From: Icerya purchasi | Taxonomy: Eukaryota > Arthropoda > Insecta > Hemiptera > Monophlebidae | Reading direction: 5' to 3' | Assembly: GCA_039619475.1 (NCBI GenBank) | Contig: CM077116.1 | Coordinates: 101,167,164-101,231,163, forward strand | DNA: 64,000 bases | Shown: positions 21,585 through 33,600 of the stretch, piece by piece | Position numbering within the stretch: position 1 is the stretch's first letter | How the letters are laid out: each line of letters begins with the position of its first letter | Position numbers and translations under genes: made by a program | Notes under the pieces: model-generated | Told to the model about the DNA's origin: nothing | The model's input: only the letters and a program-made list of their open reading frames with translations | Databases searched by the model: none

Positions 21585-22030
21585 TATAAACCCAGTTTGG
21601 TTTTCGGAAGCAGAAGGGAACGATAGAAGCAATATTGGCTTTACAGCTGATAATAGAAAAACAACTAGAATCTAATAACTCGGTAATACTTGCTCTTCTA
21701 GACTTGGAAAAGGCATTTGATAGATTCAGCTGGGATAAGTTGCTTCATATCTTAGAAGAAATTGGAGTACCAAATACAAAAGCCAAAACAACTAAAGCAT
21801 TGTATAGGAAATAAATAGCGGAGTTCAAAATTGGGAAGAGTATAGGTAAGGCAGAAATACGCAAGGGAGTTCTACAAAGTCGTGTCATGTCACTCTCGTT
21901 ATTCAATATTTATATAGAGAAACCGATAAATTTCATAAAATAAGAGCTGGAAGAACAAAAAATTGGTGTACAAATACATGGAGTAACAATGATCAGATTC
22001 TCGGATGATATAGTAAATTCGATATTATAT
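21585..22030 (+). mobile_element. RTE-like LINE, RT palm fragment
   Basis: The plus strand reads FGFRKQKGTIEAILALQLII, motif A ALLDLEKAFDRFSWDKLL, motif B RKGVLQSRVMSLSLFNIYIE, then motif C MIRFSDDIV near 22000-22020. The order and spacing are those of a complete RT palm, with three stop codons in about 145 codons. Motif C has SDD where ADD is usual and motif B has LQSR for RQGC, both decay. Nothing downstream of motif C survives. Related in sequence to the remnant at 1-1010. Confidence 0.87.
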
Positions 22031-22034
22031 TGTG

Positions 22035-23436
22035 CTGAGCAGTGATACTAACCACTTTTAAGCAAAGATGCTGCTGGTTGTTAGAAAATTAAATGCCATA
22101 CCCTAGACAATACTCCAGCAATGAGTAGTTTTTCAAAATTATTTATGTGTTTTAGGTCCGCTACATGTATTTTGCATCGACTGCAACAACGTACGCTTGT
22201 AGAGATAATAACCTCTGTCAAACAATATTAGCGATTTTTTTTCTGATGCTAGAAACAATTTAATAGTCATTTATATTTGGAACTCATACTTCCCATCAGC
22301 ATGAGAAATAGCTGCAGTAATAAACTAGTGAAGGTGATAAGATAGGTAACTCACATCATCGGTTAAAAAAAAAACCTTCTCAACAACACGCAAAAGAGGC
22401 CTATAAGTAAGTGTTATAACGAGCAGATAGCAACGATAATCATTGTACTCTACAGTTATGGTAATTTTAACTTGAACTTTTGAATATTTCGGAAGTTTTC
22501 ATTATTTTAGCTTTTAATTTTTTCGTATATGTACTTATTTTATTTTTTTTTTTTTTGTAAATTTATTCTTGATATTGTCTGTATCATCCTACATTGCTAA
22601 CAAAAATAACCGATAAACTAAAAAAAAAAAAAAAACTGCTAACTTGTTCGTGGAGTTAAATCGGAAATAGTCATTTAACTAGGTCGTAGGGATGACGAAT
22701 ATGGACCGAAACGGATTTAGTTACTTTTACGAACGAGCCTAGAATTATTATATCTTTTTTGAACTATTTTCGCTATTTGACAAGTAAAAGTTACGAATTT
22801 AAAAAACGTTCGTGACTATTTGTAGTAAATTGGTTCGTAATTATGAGCAGAATACGGCTCTTGCTAAATTACAATAGTAAAAAATCCGACTATTCGGAAA
22901 ACACTAAACTATCGTTTTTTTCAAAATTAAACGTGGACGAATATATACTTTTTCCGTTAACCTCACTGTCCCCTGTTCAAGTGAGATTACATTTCTATAT
23001 TCTCGATTATGAATAATGCGAATTTCATAAGTGTTGTTACAATTCTTACATATTTTTTCGGTTGTTGTTTACCCGGCGAGAGACAAGTGTAGTATAATCG
23101 GAATATCTAAGAGACCTGTTCAGCTCGAACGAAAATATCAAAGAAAGATTATATATATACGTATTTTTCGTTCATTTCTTGCTAAATTATTTCCTTCCGA
23201 TTTTCTGTTCTCGTAGTACTGGTAGATATTCAGGTAATGTAGAATTGCTAATCCTACGGGGGGAAAAAAAATTTGGTGTGTGGAGAAAGGAGATGCAAGA
23301 ATGGCTGAAGGAATGATGCAAAGATTGAAGATCAAGTTACGTCTTATATCTCGCTACTCTTTAATGTTTCTTTATTTAAGGATTTTTGGTTTTGACTTTA
23401 TCGCGTGTCCTTCCTCGATTTTAAGTTTCTATCAGA
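22035..23436. other. Unassigned AT-rich DNA
   Basis: A/T homopolymers near 22541-22556 and 22620-22634. Open frames at 23031-23335 carry no domain. No shared repeat found. Confidence 0.45.
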
Positions 23437-23666
23437 GGATCATTTTTTTCGATTTTAAAATATTAAGCTGTCTACACGTACCGATGTATAGATGCGTATT
23501 ACGTATTGGCATGCGTATATATACTCTTACTTAAATATAATGCTAGGTTTACTAATATTGTGATTTATAAGTTAAGATAGTTGGAATTTTTTTATTTTGT
23601 TTTTTTCCCCCTAACAAACGTTAATAAGAGTCACGACAAAAATAAATTGTTAACACTTAATTAAAC

Positions 23667-23719
<53 letters not shown>

Positions 23720-23875
23720 ATTGTTTAATTAAGTGTTAAAAACTTATTTTTGTCGTGAGTATATTTAACAATGAGTACAAATAATAAATACAGTGTTAAT
23801 AAGAGTGTTGGGCACTCACAATGGGCATATTTTCCCTGTGAGACCGATAACTTATTTTTAAAATAAAAAAAAAAG
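23437..23875 (+). repeat. Repeat family B, copy 1 (LINE-like 3' UTR), with insertion
   Basis: It shares a long AT-rich segment (GGATCAT.TTTTTCGAT..T, ACCGATGTA.AGATGC.TATTA, CTCTTACTTAAATAT) with 55406-55570 and part of 29716-29975. With the latter it also shares the 3' block GTTAATAAGAGTGT..G.CACTCA, GGGCATATTT.CCCTGTGAGA, ending in an A-rich tail (about 23865-23876). The poly(A)-like end and uniform orientation suggest the 3' UTR of a LINE. The copy at 29.7 kb sits directly before an RTE-like C-terminal fragment. The segment 23632-23794 is a later insertion. Confidence 0.72.
23632..23794. mobile_element. Palindromic (TA)n insertion flanked by 12-bp direct repeat
   Basis: Arms of about 40 bp (CACGACAAAAATAA.TTGTTAACACTTAATT at 23632-23671 and its complement at 23717-23757) surround a TA tract of about 45 bp. 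The insert continues to 23794. GTTAATAAGAGT occurs at both edges (23620-23631 and 23795-23806) but only once in the empty family B copy near 29889-29900, which supports a real insertion with a 12-bp target duplication. No coding capacity; class unknown. Confidence 0.7.
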
Positions 23876-23879
23876 TCTA

Positions 23880-26800
23880 AATTTACCTCCATCTTAGCAA
23901 GACAGCTTGCGCAGCGTAATTGGTTGGGTAGTAATGTTTCATTCAAGCAGGTATACCGATTCTGTAAATTAAAAATATGGATAAATTCCTCTTTGCTATT
24001 CACGGTTGGCGAGTTCAAATCAATAATTTAAAAAAAAAATCTCCCTCCACTAGTGTACGTTTTTATTTTCTTTTACATGTAGTTCAGAAGACAGCGGCTA
24101 TTCCCTGAAAAAAGATTTCTACCGTATGCTCGTTCTGAAGATATTTTTTTTTTTTTTGATTATTGATTATATTTATTTTTAGGGGTTATTTGTGGGAGCT
24201 CGCCTTTGGCTTTGACCCAACCACTAGAATGTATCATGCTAGGAAATTAGATTCTGAGGCGAAGGACTGAAGTAAATTTTGAAGATTTATTTAAAGTTTT
24301 CGCTAGATGTTCTAATATGGACCTTTATTCCCTTTTCACAATTCTTCCATAACTCAGTTTAGGCTTTTACATGTTTTCGCGTTACTGGTAGTTCAGATTA
24401 AATAAACCTATCTGGAAACGGACGAATGAATTTTTGTAAGAAACACTTCGACTGCACTGATATAACATGCGACGAAAATAATATTGACAGTCCGACAGGG
24501 ATAATGGACTTTTACGAAAATGCTGCTAAGAGGTTAGCTTCTTAGCCCAGGGAATGGCTAAGGGAAAAATTTAAAACAGTTTACCGAATTTTTAGAACAA
24601 ATCATTTCGAGTTATTGTGGAAAACGTTAAATGTTAAAGAAACGAAATAAAACACATATCGAAGTTTATACCAATTCGAGTACAAAATTCGTAAATAAGA
24701 CATAAATTAATGTCCCATTCTCGTTATCCGCTCGGCAGCGGAAGAAGGTTCGCCTAAAAATTTCGTCTACTTCGCGAAGTGAACGAGAAGAAGGAGAGGG
24801 GAGAACTTTTCATTTTGCAAGATTGACTCTGTTCCGGTATTCGTTCTTGGAACTTTCTGCGTTTTTGGAATGATTTTTTTATTTGCCAAGAATTAAGCTG
24901 GTTTTTAGGAGCTAATCAGAGGTCCGATTTTGTACATGTACGCGTAATTAAGCAATTTGTTACGGTGTTGTATGGGTCCTAGTGTTTTTAACAATTAGGC
25001 TTTGTTTCGGTAAAATAGATCGACTGTTTGATATTTCACACGCGCGACATAGTTACCGTTATAATTAAGTAATCTGTAAAAATCCTATCTAATTTTTCCA
25101 CTTCGGCTCAGTCGGCACAATTGGACGATCCACTAGAAATGCGAATCTTTTATTCACTTCTGACCAGCAAACTTGCTCTATTCCTTCGTCTTAATATTTG
25201 CGCGTATTCGTATGGGTGGCTAACGATGAAATAAGAAGGGAAACCGTAACACACCGCCTACAAATTTTAACGGTCGCTGTAAGAATGCGGATCCGCGCTC
25301 CATTCACGAGACCTCTCTTTATTCGTTAAATTTGCGTCGGAGATTTAGCCGCATAATGAATAATCTCGCCGAATCTCCTGACCGCCGCCGCGTTTCCTAA
25401 CGAGCGTGATAGGACGCTGATAAAACTTGCAGCAAGCTTACTTCGCAATTAGCCGGAATTCGAGGAAGGCGAAAAAAACACACCCGAAAAAAAACTCGTT
25501 AATGAGACAGGCTGTACAAATTGGAGCTCTTTGTTGGAATCTGTGGACGAGAATGCGTGTTTAGGGGTCGGCTGTCGGAGGAGAAAGCAGTGCCGGGATT
25601 GCTTCGGTAAAGAGTGCTATTATTTGCTTTGCGCAGCCGGATAGTGCATGGATTTTCCAAATGAAGAGCAAATTGTTGTTTGTTAATCGAACGTTATTCC
25701 TCTTTAACGCGACAAAGGCTACTGGCCACTAGCACCAGCACTAGCAGCAGCAGCAGTACGGCTTATCTCAGAGGTCCACCGGCAGACTCGTTCGGTGCTG
25801 AAATTCCCGGCTTTACAGCCGAATTTGCGGATTTCAGCCGCTGTAATATAAACATTCGCTGATTCTATGCAAAATACGCGTGGCCTACGTATATACAGGT
25901 CTATAATAAACGGTCGCGGCTGTGTCTACGTGTGATGTACGAAATGCGCCTGTAATTCGGCTAGCAGCAAAACCGTCGACAAAACAGACACCTACTAGTC
26001 TCGATTAAAATTTAACCGTTAATGAAACTGTGCAAAGTTAAATCTAGCCGTTAACAATAAAACGACGATGCACTGGGGCACGCGCCTGATTCATGCGCAT
26101 TCTATCGCCCGGTTTCTACATGCAGTCGCTAGTTTGCCGAAAACAACGTCATAAATATACCAACTTCCATTAGAAATACGGTCAACTTTTAACACGGTCC
26201 TTCTGCTGGCCACACATATTACTAATAGGCACATGGCCCCAGTTTAATGTGATGTTTTTATTCCGTCTCTGTTAAATCATTCAACTGATAACGGCCACTG
26301 CATAAATATCGCAAAATTACCCGCATTATTCGGAAAAAAAGAAGCTATAACGAGCAAACGGGTTGCTGCAATTTCGAGAGTACTATACGAATAGCGTGTA
26401 ATTATTACCTTTTTTTTTTCTTCTTTAAGATCCGTCTCATTTTTTGGCTGGAATTGGAACTCTCCGGACTCCGATTGTTCCGGCAGTGGTTTTATACGGA
26501 AGGTAATTTCAGGGGAGCGGCGTATTTGAATTCGAATTGCTTCGTTATTTTAAAAACTTCCGGCTATTGTACAGTCCCGCGGGTCTGTTTCTTATCTGGA
26601 TTATTACAAATTTGGTACATGAGTGCATTAGACGGAAAATTGTGAGATCTAAAGAAAAAATGAGTTGTCTACTTTTTTTCATTATAAATGCCACTCGATT
26701 ACATCGCTAGCTTCTTCTAAATATAGGCGGATTCACCCGTAAGCGGTTAATTCTCGGAAGTGACGCGAGTTGATTTCAGTGGCGATAGTCTAGACGTCAA

Positions 26801-26920
26801 ATTTGTCTTGCTACAAACGGAGCCGTCAGTGTATAGCGGCAAGAGTTTCCTTTTCTCCCACAATAGCGCGTTCGCGACTTCGCGACTCCTATTAATTAAT
26901 TCGATTACCGTATTCCATTA
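23880..26920. other. Unassigned DNA with a GC/CpG-richer block (24.7-26.2 kb)
   Basis: About 24700 to 26150 is visibly richer in G, C and CpG than its surroundings, with a short CAG/AGC run near 25730-25756 and only short ORFs (25680-25862; 26454-26645). No domain or splice-bounded exon can be defended. A minus-side reading at 23725-24018 is also unassigned. Confidence 0.4.
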
Positions 26921-26934
26921 TATTGTGAAAAGTT

Positions 26935-26993
26935 TTTTTTTTTTTTTTTTTATGGCCTGGCGGCTAAGTAGCTTACCATTATTGTGAAAAGTT
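26935..26993 (-). mobile_element. Tiny poly(A) retroposon, copy 2, 14-bp target duplication
   Basis: On the minus strand a 28-bp body (ATGGTAAGCTACTTAGCCGC then CAGGCCAT) ends in about 16 A. It is flanked by TATTGTGAAAAGTT at 26921-26934 and 26980-26993. The body equals the 3' 28 bp of the insertion at 10114 and differs only in where its 5' end was cut. Two insertions with different duplications and different 5' ends mean repeated target-primed retroposition of one source RNA. Confidence 0.9.
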
Positions 26994-27351
26994 CATCATC
27001 ATCACTTTTTGTCGTACAGCAGTAAGGAAAAAAGCAAAAAAGTAACAAAAATCATAAATAACAAACATCTTAATATTTTTTTTAATCGTTTCTAGATAAA
27101 GTTCCTTGGTTAACCCACGCCCCCCCCCCAAAAATAAAAACATCTTAAGATTGAATATTAAATGAAATATTCTGAAAACGTTTTTTTCCGGAAGATCCAT
27201 CGTTAGTATTAGAAACGCAAAAGAAACTGCATTAATAATTTCATTATTTTATTAACTTAACAAACGGGACACATAATGGTGGAGGGGGGATACGCTCCAT
27301 TTAATAATGCTTCACGCACTGCAACCCATCGTTATCAGTTTCAAACGTTAA
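26994..27351. other. Unassigned spacer
   Basis: C10 followed by an A-rich run at 27120-27140; no coding feature seen. Confidence 0.45.
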
Positions 27352-28230
27352 TTTTTTTTTTTTTTTTTTTTTTACACGTATATTTCAGTACAATCTTATT
27401 ATAGTAAATAAATTAGCACTACTTTTAAAACAGTGTTACAACTTAATCTAACTAATTTGTAACATGAGCAGAGTAGAAACTATGTACAATTACATAACTC
27501 CTAATATACAGATATATACATAATCATACGCGCATATAAATACTCACACGCTCGCACACCAAGTATATGCCCATATCCACAAAATACATACATACGAATA
27601 TATTACAGAATAAATTAGGTGACTAGTTCATAAGGCTTTGTGCGCTTAAGGCGCCTTAAGTCATCATCGGAAAGTAGCAGTTCTAAAGCCTCTAGATTTG
27701 GGTGACTGTGAAGTCGGTATTCGTGCGCTTCTGCAATATAACGTATGACTTCATCGATCCATGGAATATTTAAATCGGAATGTATTTCTTCGTTTCGTTG
27801 ATACCAAAAAGCTCCAGTGATGTTTCGGAGACACTTATTTTGAGCGCGCTGAATAATCAACCGATTGGATGTCTTTGCACAGCCCCAGAGTTGAATACCA
27901 TACATCCATATCGGTCTGATGATTTGACAATAAATCAAACGCTTATTGGACAGATTGAGTTTAGAATAACGCCCAATCAGCCAACAAATCTGTCTTAATT
28001 TATGCATGGTTTGTTCCTTTTTCATTTTGACATGCGTCTTCCAATTCAGCCTGGAATCTAAATGCATACCCAGGTATTTAGCAGAGTCCGATCTCGGAAT
28101 AGGAAGACGATCAAGATATATAGGACAGGTCTTAGATTTACGAAGCGTAAACATAACATGCACTGATTTTTCTTGATTAATCTTGATCTTCCAATCACAT
28201 GTCCATTTGCTAATTTTTTCTACTGCATGG
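27352..28230 (-). mobile_element. Jockey LINE, 5'-truncated, uninterrupted C-terminus
   Basis: A single open minus-strand frame from about 28226 to the stop at 27615 covers KISKWTCDWKIKINQEKSVH, AKYLGMHLDSRLNWKTH, RPIWMYGIQLWGCAKTSN and a final DDDLRRLKRTKPYELVT: the RT thumb and C-terminal domain of jockey ORF2. The 3' UTR runs to a T22 tract (27352-27374), the poly(A) tail. The open frame of about 200 codons without a stop, next to its tail, points to a relatively recent insertion. It is cut abruptly at its 5' end. No matching duplication was found on the two flanks. Confidence 0.93.
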
Positions 28231-29522
28231 AATCAAAATTCGATCATTTATCTTTTTTTACGTAAATAAATAACAAAAACCGACATCGATTTAAACGATA
28301 TGAGGATGATTCTGTTAATGTTTAGATACGCGTATTCATCGCGGTAACTATTGTAAAAACTTTGCACTATTCAATTGTTTATGTTCCCCTAATATGCCCA
28401 ACTACATACTCTAAACCTCTCTTTTTTTTCTTCACTAAGGTATAACTGTCTTCTGTAGCTACCACACTCTTATCATCGTGTACTTTAAATAATACATTTA
28501 ATTACAATCTCATATAGATATATACATAGTATTATAACTTAGTCGTAAAACCCGCGATGTTTTATTTATTTCTTTATTAATATTATTAATAAGTTATAAT
28601 TAATTTCTAGGAAAAACGCATTCATACATTAACGTAGATACATTTATAATCCATCCGTTTTATCAGGTACTTCACATATTATCCGAGTTCTTATCACTGT
28701 ATGAGATGAAATGCAGTTCTGTTTGTTTTTTTAGCGTGTCAACTGTGAACATTAAACCAGTGCAAGTCCCCTGGAAATTTCAGTGCGTGACAGCGGAATA
28801 TTCTACCTGAATGAAACAGCACTGCCTAATCTAGCCGGCTAAAATGCAGTTCAAATACTGGGAAATAATTATTCTATTTATTCATTAATCCATTCGGATA
28901 GCCATTTCTCTATTTTCATTTTCACGCAAGTTTTCTATACTAAAAATTTCCTCCGGCACAGCCGTGAGCACTTTCATTAAAACCATTTCATCCGTGTTGC
29001 TAATTTTCAAGTTGCATTCTTTTGTATGTATATACATTAAAATTTATTTCAATTTCTAGTTCTCATAACTTCTCCCTCTTGTTGGTAGTCTAATGGTACC
29101 GTTTTCTGTATCCTAATAGTCTATAAAGGGAAACATTACATTCTAGCTATTAACTCCTCACACTGACCTGTGCATTTTCTTCGGGTAAAATTAATTTTAG
29201 TTTTCTTTTTTTTGATCCGTCTATTTTATGTACTTCTAACTTTTTAGCATCACTCCATATTTCAACTTTATACTGAATTCGAGGCATAATGATTCCAATC
29301 GTAGAATAATTTTAATACTTCGTATACGGCAATCCTTGTTTAAGTTGATGTATTTCCGGTGTAGATTATATTGTTTTTTGTTATTTTAACATACAATACG
29401 TAAATAACGACAATATAAAACAATTAATTTATATTTATTTACCCAACGCGTTTCGAAGTCAATGCTTCATAGCTGAGATTTCTGTGTAATATTTCCAGGA
29501 AATTGAATTGCCAATTCCCGAC
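28231..29522. other. Unassigned DNA with one charged minus ORF
   Basis: A 53-codon minus-strand frame at 28885-29046 includes TDEMVLMKVLTAVPEEIFSI and ENLRENENREMAIRMD, a charged helical composition that looks coding but that I cannot assign. The rest is AT-rich with no shared repeat. Confidence 0.35.
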
Positions 29523-29616
29523 TACGTTGTAAGTTTTGATCATTTTATACAAAGTATAGAAAAGAAGGAAACAGAAATGAAAGGCATAGCCCCATACGAG
29601 GCCAAAATGGCCGAGT
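29523..29616 (-). repeat. Repeat family A, left module only
   Basis: Minus-strand match to the left part of family A, from CTCGGCCATTTTGGCC (29616) to ATGATCAAAA and TTACAACGTA (29523). Homology stops ten bases into the terminal inverted repeat that starts the second module in the other copies. The left module can therefore exist without the MITE-like half, or this copy is truncated there. Confidence 0.75.
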
Positions 29617-29715
29617 TTATATATGTATATAAATAAATAACAAACTAGTACTAGAAAGATTAAAGGAAAAAAAAAATTATACTACAAAATATACGCAAGA
29701 GGCGACTTAAGTGGC

Positions 29716-29975
29716 TAAATATTGAACTGTCGGCATGTGATAATGTACAGATACGTATTACGGGGCGTGTTACGTAGTTGTATGCGTTTATATATTTATA
29801 CTTAATCTTAACGCTAGAGTTCTAATATTATAAGTATAAAATAAGTTAAGATAAATTATAATTTTTTGTATTGTATATATTTTTTGAATAAACGTTAATA
29901 AGAGTGTCGGACACTCATACAACGGGCATATTTGCCCTGTGAGACCCACAACTCATTTTAATAAAAAAAAAAAAA
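29716..29975 (+). repeat. Repeat family B, copy 2
   Basis: It shares GTACAGATACGTATTACG, AAGTTAAGATAAATTATA and the 3' block AACGTTAATAAGAGTGTCGG through CCCTGTGAGACC with the copy at 23.4 kb, and ends in a long A-rich tail (29963-29990). It lacks the palindromic insertion, so it serves as the empty-site reference. An RTE-like C-terminal fragment begins immediately after the A tail, in the same orientation. Confidence 0.75.
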
Positions 29976-29994
29976 AAGAAAAAAAAAGAAAGGT

Positions 29995-30207
29995 CATGCA
30001 TTCCGTCGGAACCAAAATATCCTGAAGGATGTTATCGAAGGCAAGATAATGGGGAAAAAGCCACGCGGAAGACCACGAATAACACTCATTGACGCTAAAG
30101 GAAAGTGGAATAACGACTTATCCGGAATTAAAGAAGAAAGCCTGTGACAGGCTTGGATGGAAGCAATTGATACATGGGGCGATGCAGGCAACAGGCTGAT
30201 ACACTGA
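29995..30207 (+). mobile_element. RTE/CR1-like LINE ORF2 C-terminus
   Basis: One frame reads HAFRRNQNILKDVIEGKIMG, KKPRGRPRITLID, then KEESL(stop)QAWMEAIDTWGDAGNRLIH. This is the GK-x-x-GRPR tail block and the final W-rich helix of RTE-like ORF2. Only one in-frame stop interrupts 70 codons. It starts directly after an A-rich tail and ends at a GATGATGATG run, a common LINE 3' tail. Nothing of the RT domain is attached. Confidence 0.82.
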
Positions 30208-30269
30208 TGATGATGATATACATATGTGAGGGTGCGTGCTTGCGTGTGTGTGTGTGAATATATATATAA

Positions 30270-30654
30270 CTCGGCCATTTTGGCCTCGCAAGGGGCTGTG
30301 CCCCTTGACCCTTCTTACTTTCATTTCTGCCTCTTTCTCTTCTATACTTTGTATAAAATGATCAAAATTTACAACGTAATTCTTACTGGTATCAACACAA
30401 AAAAAATAATAATTTACAAAAATCCTATTCTAACATTTAACTTTCATTATATAAAATTAAGACATTTTTTCGTTACATTGTTCGTTACATATTTCATTAC
30501 ATAAAATTGTGACATTTTTTAAATAACAATAACAAAAATCCTATAAAATATAACAAACGTTACATAAAACTGGGACATTTTTTTGGGACACTTTGCGTTA
30601 CATAAAATTGAGACATTTTTTCGCATGGGGAGTAGCCTAAGAATTACGTTGCAA
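30270..30654 (+). repeat. Repeat family A, copy 3 (longest)
   Basis: Left module from CTCGGCCATTTTGGCC at 30270; inverted termini TTACAACGTAATTCTTA at 30369-30385 and its complement at 30638-30654 (one mismatch). The internal unit TTACATAAAA-x-TG-x-GACATTTTTT is present about four to five times, against about two in the copies at 6.1 and 46.7 kb, which accounts for the greater length. Preceded by TG and TA dinucleotide tracts. Confidence 0.82.
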
Positions 30655-33600
30655 TTAATATAAAAATGATCTCAATAGGACTGTTCAGTACATTATATAT
30701 ATATATATATATATACGATACGCTGAACAATCTTATATTTGATGTAATTAATGACAAATTTGGAATGTCACGGTTAATAAGGCGGTTTTTATTCATTCTT
30801 AATTATTTCGCCAATTTTATAAAAGTCGACCATTTCTTTTAAAAGGGAGTGTGCAGTTCCGGTTTCTTGCGGGTGGGCTATTTAGGCTTTGGTGCGAAAT
30901 TCCAATACTCTCGATTTTTAATTTGTTAGCCAACGTTTCTTCGAATCTTACTAATTTTGCGCAGTAAGTTCAAAAAGACAATAGTGAGAAGAATTAGTCT
31001 CTCAGCACTGTGTGTCGAAACTCCGTTGACTAAATGAATCGTGCGACAACAGAACTTGACGAAAATCTGTAACCACCGTGGAACACTGAGCGATTCCGCT
31101 TTTAAAGACGAACTGGAATTTGAAACCGGAATTTCCTCCGATGCAACGACAATTTAGATCTTTTGACCGGGATATATTTTAACCCCGCGACTTTTTGAAA
31201 ATGTTAATCTTAGCGAAGGTGAAATAAAAAAAGACCAAAAGCGCCACACCATATATATATGAAGATGGAAAAGAAAAACAACAGGACTTGAAGTTGGAGG
31301 CGCGCTGGTGAAAGAGGTCGTTTGCGAAATTTTAATCATCGTGTAAATGGGGGAGCATTTTACGGATTAGCCGCATGTCGGAAATTGCTTAGGACCGGCA
31401 ACGAACAGGAAATAAAATGCGGGCAATGAAAGAACTGCGACTGGCCGGAGTGAAGTTAGAAAAGCGGCGATTTATATCTTGGGCGAGCATCTAGTTGTTG
31501 CACCGGTAGTGATATCTTTCGAATATTGTCGTCGTCCGTTATGGAGGCAGATAGCATCTTCTGGAAAGAGCGAACATGGAGCGAAAGAAGAGCAGCGTCG
31601 CAGCGAGCGAACAAATTTATGGGCGAGCACTCTGCTACGCAGCGAGGTCTGCGGCTACATCACCTTCTCGACATGCAGCCACTCACCGTATTTCAGTGTT
31701 CAGAGCAGACCGCGACCGACATAAACAGCTAGATGCACAAGATAGTGCATGTTGAACGGACTAGTCGCTGCTCGGAACCGTCTTGGAAATCGTCTTAATT
31801 AAACGTAATTAATGGCAGCAGCTGGAAATATGCGATATATGCCTCGTCCTCTCATTTAGCCGAACATGGAACCACGAGCGAGAAACCGTTTTATATATTA
31901 TTCCTCCGTACGTATAAAAACCTCTTCTCCAGCTTCATTCTCATCGCCGTTGTTTCGGGTTTTTTTCCTGTTTTTTTTTTTTTTTCGTTTATTTTTAAAC
32001 TCCGGATTAATTTATTTCGTGAATAAGCACATTTCATGGATGCGCGCCTATTTTACACAATCCGGACGAATAAAATGAAATACATTTTAATCTCGTCCGC
32101 CACACGGTTACTCGGCTCATTAAAAGTTCCGTAATTTGTACTACAAGCGAGTATGTTTGCTGCGAGCGAACGGTAATTATTTCTACAAATTTTTTAATAA
32201 ATTACACTCGCGGTAATTCTTATCACGTCCTTAATGTCCGACTGGGCAGCTTGAATCAATTAACGCTGGCCGAATGATAATGAGCCGGTTGCCGCTTCTG
32301 CCGTTGAAAAATCCCCGTTCGGCTGACACTGTCCCGTCGAGAAGATTGTATCACGCGGTTCCCGTATACTGAAATAAATAGCGCCGCGCTTGACTTTGAT
32401 CTCCCGAACCGCCTAATTTAGGTCATTTATTTTTTTTTGTTCAAAAGTAACTTTGTAGCCGACAAAATTCGTTATAAGAGCTTTTCCTTTTTTTTTTTCA
32501 GGGTTTTTTTCTTTCTTTTACGGCCGCGTGTACTTTTTCGCACCGCTTGCGTACTTGAAATTTGTCAAAATGTCAAGAGTAAATAAATAATTCATTAGCA
32601 AATAAGAATAAGAATAAAATTATAAATATAAAATACATAATTTATTAACGAATAAATTTACCTTTTAATAAATTTCATTATTTTAGAAACAATTTCGGAC
32701 ATAGCCGATCGATCATCAGTTGACAACGCCGTATTACGCTCAATTAAAATGCCAAACAATTCTCGCCACTGAATGTGTCTTTATTATTATTCCCACACCG
32801 TCCATACTAATAATATCAAAATGAACATTTTTTTTTTTTACGAGTGCGATATAATTCCGACACGCTTTTCGAAGCTCTTTACTTCGCGCAATAATACTCC
32901 GAACAAAACATTACAATTTAAAAAGTTGTTTGTTTTAGTGGTTCTTTTTATTTTTAACCCTTTATAAGTCAGGTTTCCAAAAAAGGTATAAATGTATACT
33001 TTTTAGCGGGGAAAAAATCAGTTTCCGCAAATAAAAAAATAATTTTTCGATATATGTTCTTATTATTTACTTCAGAATGCGAAGAAAAATGACATATGAC
33101 AGAGATATGTTACATGTAAGGGCCGCGTATTAATTCTTTATGTAGTTTTTGCAGGCGGCTAAACGTTACAGATATGTCGTATTGCCCTATTTAGAGTTAA
33201 ATTTTTCAATTTAAAGAAACGGCGCAAACTAACTTATTATAAATGTAGACGAGCCTATTTTGGAAAAGCCTTTCCCAAGGTTCTAATTTATGTTTCTGTT
33301 GGAATTTACCGATTTTCTCTTTTACATTGGAATTAAGATTTTAAATTCGATTTTGCAGAAATCAGTTTTCGGCATATACCGTTTAAATTTTACAAAAGAT
33401 AAAATAACAAAAAAATCGAGTCATCTAGTGCCTAGAGGTTTTTAAATGAAGACACGCTTATTCCTCGCATATTCCGTTAGCAATACTTCCTCTAATTATT
33501 AAATATCTAGAATAAAGAAAAATACACGCATCTATAATTATTTTTATTTTAAGCCTTAATGGAACCTGAAATGGGCGATAACAACAATCGGCCGATGAGC

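Noticed and set aside
29994..30324. Minus-strand ORFs of 94 and 68 codons
   Set aside because: They are antisense to the LINE C-terminus, which has clear family motifs on the plus strand.
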